A stretch of 64,000 nt of DNA from JBKXSZ01 sp047017005 (GTDB lineage: Bacteria; Bacillota; Clostridia; TANB77; CAG-508). The translations under genes were made by a program, and so were the position numbers. Numbering within the stretch: the first letter of the stretch is position 1; each line of letters starts with the position of its first letter. The stretch lies in assembly GCA_047017005.1 (NCBI GenBank), contig JBKXSZ010000003.1:13033-77032 (forward strand), written 5' to 3'. The notes under the pieces were generated by a model. It was given only the letters and a program-made list of their open reading frames with translations, did not search any database and had not been told where the DNA came from. Below are positions 60,489 through 64,000 of the stretch, one piece after another.

Positions 60489-61352
60489 TTAAATAGGATT
60501 TACATGTATGATAGATAAATAAACCTTTTCTAATTGATTTAGCTCCTTTTCTAAGATATCTGCAATTTGATGACTTTCAAAAGTAGACATATTACCATTT
60601 ACAAAAATAGTAACAGAAATAAGGTAGCGATAGCCTACAGGAGAAGAAGTAAGGTGATTAATCTTTTGAATCTCAGGATGCTTGTGTATAATTTCAATAA
60701 TCTTGTTTTTGGTATTTTCATCCATGGATTTGTCCATTAAAATATCATAACTTTCTACTAATATCTTAAAACCAGTATAAGCAATCCAAAGTGAAATACC
60801 AATACCAACTAAACCATCAAACCAATAAATCTTAAAACAACTTAAAATAACAGATAGTAAAGTGAAACTAGTAACAAAGCAATCATTGCGGTGGTCCTTA
60901 CTATTAGCTTCTAATAAAATAGCATTATATTTCTTAGATAATTTATGTGTATAAATAAACAAACAAAGTTTTACTATAATGGTAACAATACAAACTAGAA
61001 TAAGAAACCAAGAAAAGGTTACTTCACTCCCTAAAATTAGAGACAAAGTGGAATCATATAATAGCTTCATTGCCACAAAAATCATAGATAAACTAATAAA
61101 AAGAGAAAAGATATACTCTGCTTTTCCATGACCAAAATTATGCGTATCATCTTGTGGTTCACTAGCAATCTTATTACCAATAAAAGTCATAAGGGAAGCA
61201 AATATATCCCCAGCACTGTTAAAACTATCGGCAATCATAGCCTGACTATTGGTTAGAAAACCAATAGTAGCTTTTATAATTAAAAGAAAAATATTCCCTA
61301 ACATTCCTAAAATACCTGCTAGTTTGGTACTTTTATATCGACTTTCTTCCAT
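60489..61352 (-). CDS. cation diffusion facilitator (CDF) transporter
   Basis: 287 residues. Six membrane helices, metal-site motifs MIADSFNSAGD near 39 and HNFGHGKAEY near 71, and a C-terminal cytoplasmic domain (about 205-287). In the second metal-site helix the family's HxxxD motif appears as DHRNDCFVTS near 152. Substrate is probably Zn, Mn or Fe; MntP-type sensing is not seen here. AAGGAG site. It is divergent from the 110-residue membrane protein gene. Confidence 0.93.
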   Translation of the reverse strand: MEESRYKSTKLAGILGMLGNIFLLIIKATIGFLTNSQAMIADSFNSAGDIFASLMTFIGNKIASEPQDDTHNFGHGKAEYIFSLFISLSMIFVAMKLLYDSTLSLILGSEVTFSWFLILVCIVTIIVKLCLFIYTHKLSKKYNAILLEANSKDHRNDCFVTSFTLLSVILSCFKIYWFDGLVGIGISLWIAYTGFKILVESYDILMDKSMDENTKNKIIEIIHKHPEIQKINHLTSSPVGYRYLISVTIFVNGNMSTFESHQIADILEKELNQLEKVYLSIIHVNPI

Positions 61353-61503
61353 TTTTTTTCTCCTTTACAATAGAATAGTAGAATTATAGCATAAAAACAG
61401 AGAAATGAGGTAAAAAATAGAAAAGATTTTGAAGATTAGATGAAATAATTTAATAGAAAATGCTATAAAGTATCAATATTACCTAATTCAAAAAGTAATA
61501 AAT

Positions 61504-61553
61504 ATTACAAGAATATTACAAGAATATTACAATAAATTTGCAATTTTATTACA
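61504..61553. repeat. phased ATTACA repeats, WalR/PhoP-like operator
   Basis: Exact ATTACA at 61504, 61515, 61526 and 61548, and a related TTTGCA at 61537, every 11 bases. On the other strand this reads TGTAAT-N5-TGTAAT, the form of the WalR box. It overlaps the -35 box of the next gene. Confidence 0.6.
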
Positions 61554-61566
61554 AGCGTGGTATAAT
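61538..61566 (+). promoter_or_regulatory. sigma-A promoter of the 110-aa membrane protein
   Basis: TTGCAA, a 17-base spacer, TATAAT, 32 bases before the start; overlapped by the ATTACA repeats. Confidence 0.75.
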
Positions 61567-61597
61567 ATAAATATACTCAAAAGATGAGGTGAGAAAA

Positions 61598-61930
61598 ATG
61601 GCAGTAGCATATATAATATCTATTTTAATATTTATCATAGTTGGCTTAACTTTATTTGCTGTTATGCAAATAAAAATGGCAGGATTAAAAGTGAAAGATT
61701 TCTGGAGTTTTATAGAAGCAAACCAGACCTTAGATAAATTATATAACTTCTCAAAGAGATACGAGAAATTAAGTGCACAAGAGCAAATCATCTTCTTATC
61801 AGAAGCAGAGAAAGTATTTGATGCATTTGATAAGGTTCCAAATATTCTTTGGGAAGAAGAATATGCTAAATATCAAGAGGTATTAAATACCTATAAAGAT
61901 ATCCGAGTATTAAGATGGGCATCTAACTAA
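61598..61930 (+). CDS. single-span membrane protein of unknown function (110 aa)
   Basis: Start ATG 61598 with GAGGTG upstream (a GTG inside that site is rejected). One N-terminal membrane helix (about 3-26), then a soluble helical part with FSKRYEKLSAQEQIIFLSEA. No family recognised. Its promoter carries phased repeats typical of an OmpR-family envelope regulator, so an envelope-related role is plausible. Confidence 0.7.
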   Translation: MAVAYIISILIFIIVGLTLFAVMQIKMAGLKVKDFWSFIEANQTLDKLYNFSKRYEKLSAQEQIIFLSEAEKVFDAFDKVPNILWEEEYAKYQEVLNTYKDIRVLRWASN

Positions 61931-61987
61931 TGCTGAATAAAATTGCTTAAACATAAATAATATATAATAAATCCTATAAGAGAGTAA

Positions 61988-62017
61988 AGAGCTAAGTTTT
62001 AACTTAGTTCTTTTTTT
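61988..62017 (+). terminator. terminator after the 110-aa gene
   Basis: GAGCTAAGTT / AACTTAGTTC stem and seven T. Confidence 0.8.
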
Positions 62018-62019
62018 AC

Positions 62020-62138
62020 TATGCAAGTGCAAAGGAGTAGAAATAATAGAAGGACATATGATGCCAGATCATGTGCATTTATTATTATCAATATTACCCA
62101 AACAAAGGATATTTAAAAGGAAAAAGTACAATGAGGTT
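62020..62138 (+). pseudogene. decayed IS200 tnpA fragment
   Basis: The fragment encodes GVEIIEGHMMPDHVHLLLSI, the HUH region of the TnpA at 51058, with close DNA similarity to 51183-51315 including AGAAGGACATATGATGCCAG. It lacks both ends and has an internal deletion of about 20 bases after the PKQ codons. The rest of 61931-62334 has no gene. Confidence 0.85.
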
Positions 62139-62275
62139 GTGATTTGAATATCAAGTATACTAATGATTCATTCTTTCCTTTCGCAAATTAGTTTACTACA
62201 ATTATATACATATTTGTAGTAAATATTGTATTTTTTTATATTTCTTTTAAAACTCAAGAAAAAATCTAGATTTAT

Positions 62276-62304
62276 TTGTTTGGGGAAATGATTCATGATA
62301 AAAT
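62276..62304 (+). promoter_or_regulatory. possible promoter of the SWIM-protein gene
   Basis: TTGTTT, a 17-base spacer, TAAAAT, 30 bases before the start. Confidence 0.45.
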
Positions 62305-62334
62305 ATGTAAAAAGTAAAAAAGGATGGTAATATT

Positions 62335-63909
62335 ATGAGTATATTAAATTGTGCTAGTAGTGCATCTGTGTATAGAGGCTATGATTATTATATTAATAAA
62401 CATATTACATCTATAATTAAAATTAATTCTAATGAATATGAAGGTTATGTGAATGGAAATACTAAAGATGCTTATTATGTAAAAATTAATATTGAACATC
62501 CACGAAAATCTTATTGTGATTGTCCATTTGCTACAGGAAATACTGTATGTAAACATATGGTGGCTTTGTATTTTTCTGCTTTCCCTCAAGAAGCAGATGA
62601 TTATAATGACTGGATGTCAAGTAAATATAGCGATGAAGACTATGAAGAAGACTATGATGATGAGTATGAAGATTATTATTATGATGATTATAGAGATCAA
62701 TATGATGAAGATTATATAAAACCATTATTTTTTGATGAAATGTTGAAAACATATATAAATAATTTATCTGTAGAAGAACAAAAACAGATTTTATATGAAG
62801 AATTAAAGCAAAATGAAAAAAGAACTTTAGATAAATATTTAAAGGCAACATATGAAAAATATATTAAAGATAATAAAAGCTTAAATAGTTTTATAGAATT
62901 ATTATATAAGAATACACAAGAATTAATAAAAAATTATGATTTTAATTATAAGGACTATAATGTAATAATTTTATCTAATAAAAACAAAAGTAAATTAAAT
63001 GAAATTTATGATGGTGATAAATATTTAATTGAAAAGTTAGATAAAGTATTACTTGATCCAAAATTAACTGTTTATTATGATTATAAATGGATAGCAGAAT
63101 TTTATAAAGATAAATTAAGTAAAGAAGAATTAAAGTCTTTTAATAACGAAATTGATGAATTTTTTAATTACTTGAAGCACTATAGTATAAGGAATTCAGT
63201 TCCTAAATCTAACATTTTGATTGTAAAATACATATTAAATGAGTATTCATTAAAGGAAATAGCAAAATCCTTACTAAAAAATGCTAAATATCCAGAATAT
63301 ATTCAATATGTAATGGATAATGTAAGAAATACTAAAGAGCTATATAAATGCTTTTTGGATGAAATTAAAGAAAATTACATAAATAGAAATCATATACCAT
63401 CATTATTATTGAATTTCGAACTTAAATTGGATGATGAAGATGTTTTTATAGAGTATTGCTATTATAATTTTATAATTAATGGAAATGATAGAGCGTTGGA
63501 TTATTTAGCAGAAAATGAAAATTTCGATGAATATTATAAAAGAATAATTACTTCAACTAAAAATGTAGTTATTTTAGAAAAGTTATATAAGAATTTAGGA
63601 AAAATAGATGAATTGTTTACACTTCTTTACAATAAAGAAAATGAATATAGGTTAATTGAAAATATTGAAGTTTTAAAGGAAAAATATAATGGAGAATTGT
63701 ACAAATATTTTAGGGAGCGTTTTTACGAAAAATTAAAAGAAGGAAAACAAAGAAAAATATATGAAGATGCGTCAAGATACATAAGAGCAATTTATAAATT
63801 AAATCAAGGCGAAATGTTTATAAATAAAATAATTAAAGAATTACAAGAATCAGAATACACTAAAAGATCAGCTTTATTTGAAGAAGTGTATAAAGCTATA
63901 AATAATTAA
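62335..63909 (+). CDS. SWIM zinc-finger domain protein
   Basis: 524 residues. SWIM motif CDCPFATGNTVCKHMVALYF near residue 62 (CxC...CxH zinc ligands). It is followed by a Tyr/Asp/Glu-rich low-complexity stretch (about 98-130), then ~390 residues of helical, repeat-like sequence without a known domain. SWIM domains bind DNA or protein, often beside helicases, but no helicase partner is seen. The gene is extremely AT-rich and abuts mobile DNA on both sides, suggesting transfer. AAGGATGG site. Confidence 0.88.
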   Translation: MSILNCASSASVYRGYDYYINKHITSIIKINSNEYEGYVNGNTKDAYYVKINIEHPRKSYCDCPFATGNTVCKHMVALYFSAFPQEADDYNDWMSSKYSDEDYEEDYDDEYEDYYYDDYRDQYDEDYIKPLFFDEMLKTYINNLSVEEQKQILYEELKQNEKRTLDKYLKATYEKYIKDNKSLNSFIELLYKNTQELIKNYDFNYKDYNVIILSNKNKSKLNEIYDGDKYLIEKLDKVLLDPKLTVYYDYKWIAEFYKDKLSKEELKSFNNEIDEFFNYLKHYSIRNSVPKSNILIVKYILNEYSLKEIAKSLLKNAKYPEYIQYVMDNVRNTKELYKCFLDEIKENYINRNHIPSLLLNFELKLDDEDVFIEYCYYNFIINGNDRALDYLAENENFDEYYKRIITSTKNVVILEKLYKNLGKIDELFTLLYNKENEYRLIENIEVLKEKYNGELYKYFRERFYEKLKEGKQRKIYEDASRYIRAIYKLNQGEMFINKIIKELQESEYTKRSALFEEVYKAINN

Positions 63910-63915
63910 ATTTAT

Positions 63916-63940
63916 AAAAAGTTCACCAAGTGAACTTTTT
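63916..63940 (+). terminator. terminator after the SWIM gene, intron target
   Basis: AAAAAGTTCAC-CAA-GTGAACTTTTT, 11-bp perfect stem, six bases before the intron-like 5' end. Confidence 0.9.
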
Positions 63941-63946
63941 ATTGCG

Positions 63947-64000
63947 GTGCGACGGGCATGTCGTTTAGTTAATCGGTGAAAGTCCGTAGTGGAGGTATAC
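63947..64000 (+). mobile_element. 5' end of a probable group IIC intron (continues past the window)
   Basis: Begins GTGCGAC, the group II 5' consensus (GUGYG). GCGAC and GTCG can pair early, and CGGTGAAAGTCCG follows, a domain I segment typical of bacterial group II introns. Insertion directly behind an intrinsic terminator is the hallmark of class C. The maturase/reverse transcriptase would lie beyond 64000. Confidence 0.75.

Noticed and set aside
1..64000. CRISPR array
   Set aside because: No run of regularly spaced 25-40 base repeats with unique spacers was seen; the only short-period repeats are the 11-bp operator-like ones.

Overview
The window is AT-rich DNA from a low-GC Bacillota, most likely an uncultured gut Clostridia. 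The signs are the CtsR-McsA-McsB-ClpC heat-shock operon, a T-box on pheST, an L21 leader, sortase/LPXTG surface display, CdaA, LexA, strong AGGAGG ribosome sites and canonical sigma-A promoters. The standard genetic code is used. No 16S gene is present, so genus and species cannot be read.

Layout. 1-4.5 kb: edge of a VirD4/TraG-like ATPase gene, a MurJ/SpoVB-family flippase and HU. 4.6-12 kb: accessory tract behind tRNA-Leu(UAA), with integrase-arm-like repeats, an att-like copy of the tRNA 3' end and decayed genes. It also holds a YtrA-type regulator/ABC operon with a palindromic operator, a manganese riboswitch-mntP unit, a CatA-like acetyltransferase and small regulators. 12-20 kb: ybaK, a lipid kinase, T-box-pheS-pheT and cdaA. 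19.7-26.7 kb: an NAD block with a frameshifted nadD, nadE, a PTS-EIIC-like membrane protein, a Nudix-HTH regulator (NrtR type), a probable 6S-like RNA and pncB. Three promoters in this block share a TAGTA-N9-TACTA-like box. 26.8-36.2 kb: truA, DUF2651, an SDR, rqcP, dnaE, a Ppx/GppA-like protein, Nudix and gmk. 36.3-39.9 kb: an exported protein with an in-frame TGA near its start, an LPXTG protein with its sortase, and rplU-rpmA with unusual Lys/Ala tails. 40-41.5 kb: an IS1182-type element. 41.7-47.1 kb: trpS, obg, lexA and a CcdA-thioredoxin fusion. 47.4-55 kb: a two-component system and an ABC/FtsX exporter, separated by a CAP-domain protein gene and an IS200-type insertion. 55.4-60.4 kb: ctsR-mcsA-mcsB-clpC under a CtsR box. 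60.5-64 kb: a CDF transporter, a promoter with 11-bp phased ATTACA repeats, a decayed IS200 copy and a SWIM-domain protein. At the right edge is the 5' end of a probable group IIC intron, just behind a terminator.

Working together. The clearest coherent unit is the predicted NrtR regulon (nadD-nadE, pncB and the EIIC-like protein), which suggests the EIIC-like protein is a candidate carrier for a vitamin B3-type NAD precursor. This is inference from shared operators. Other circuits visible from sequence are CtsR on the Clp/arginine-kinase operon, tRNA-Phe sensing on pheST, Mn2+ sensing on mntP and L21 autoregulation.
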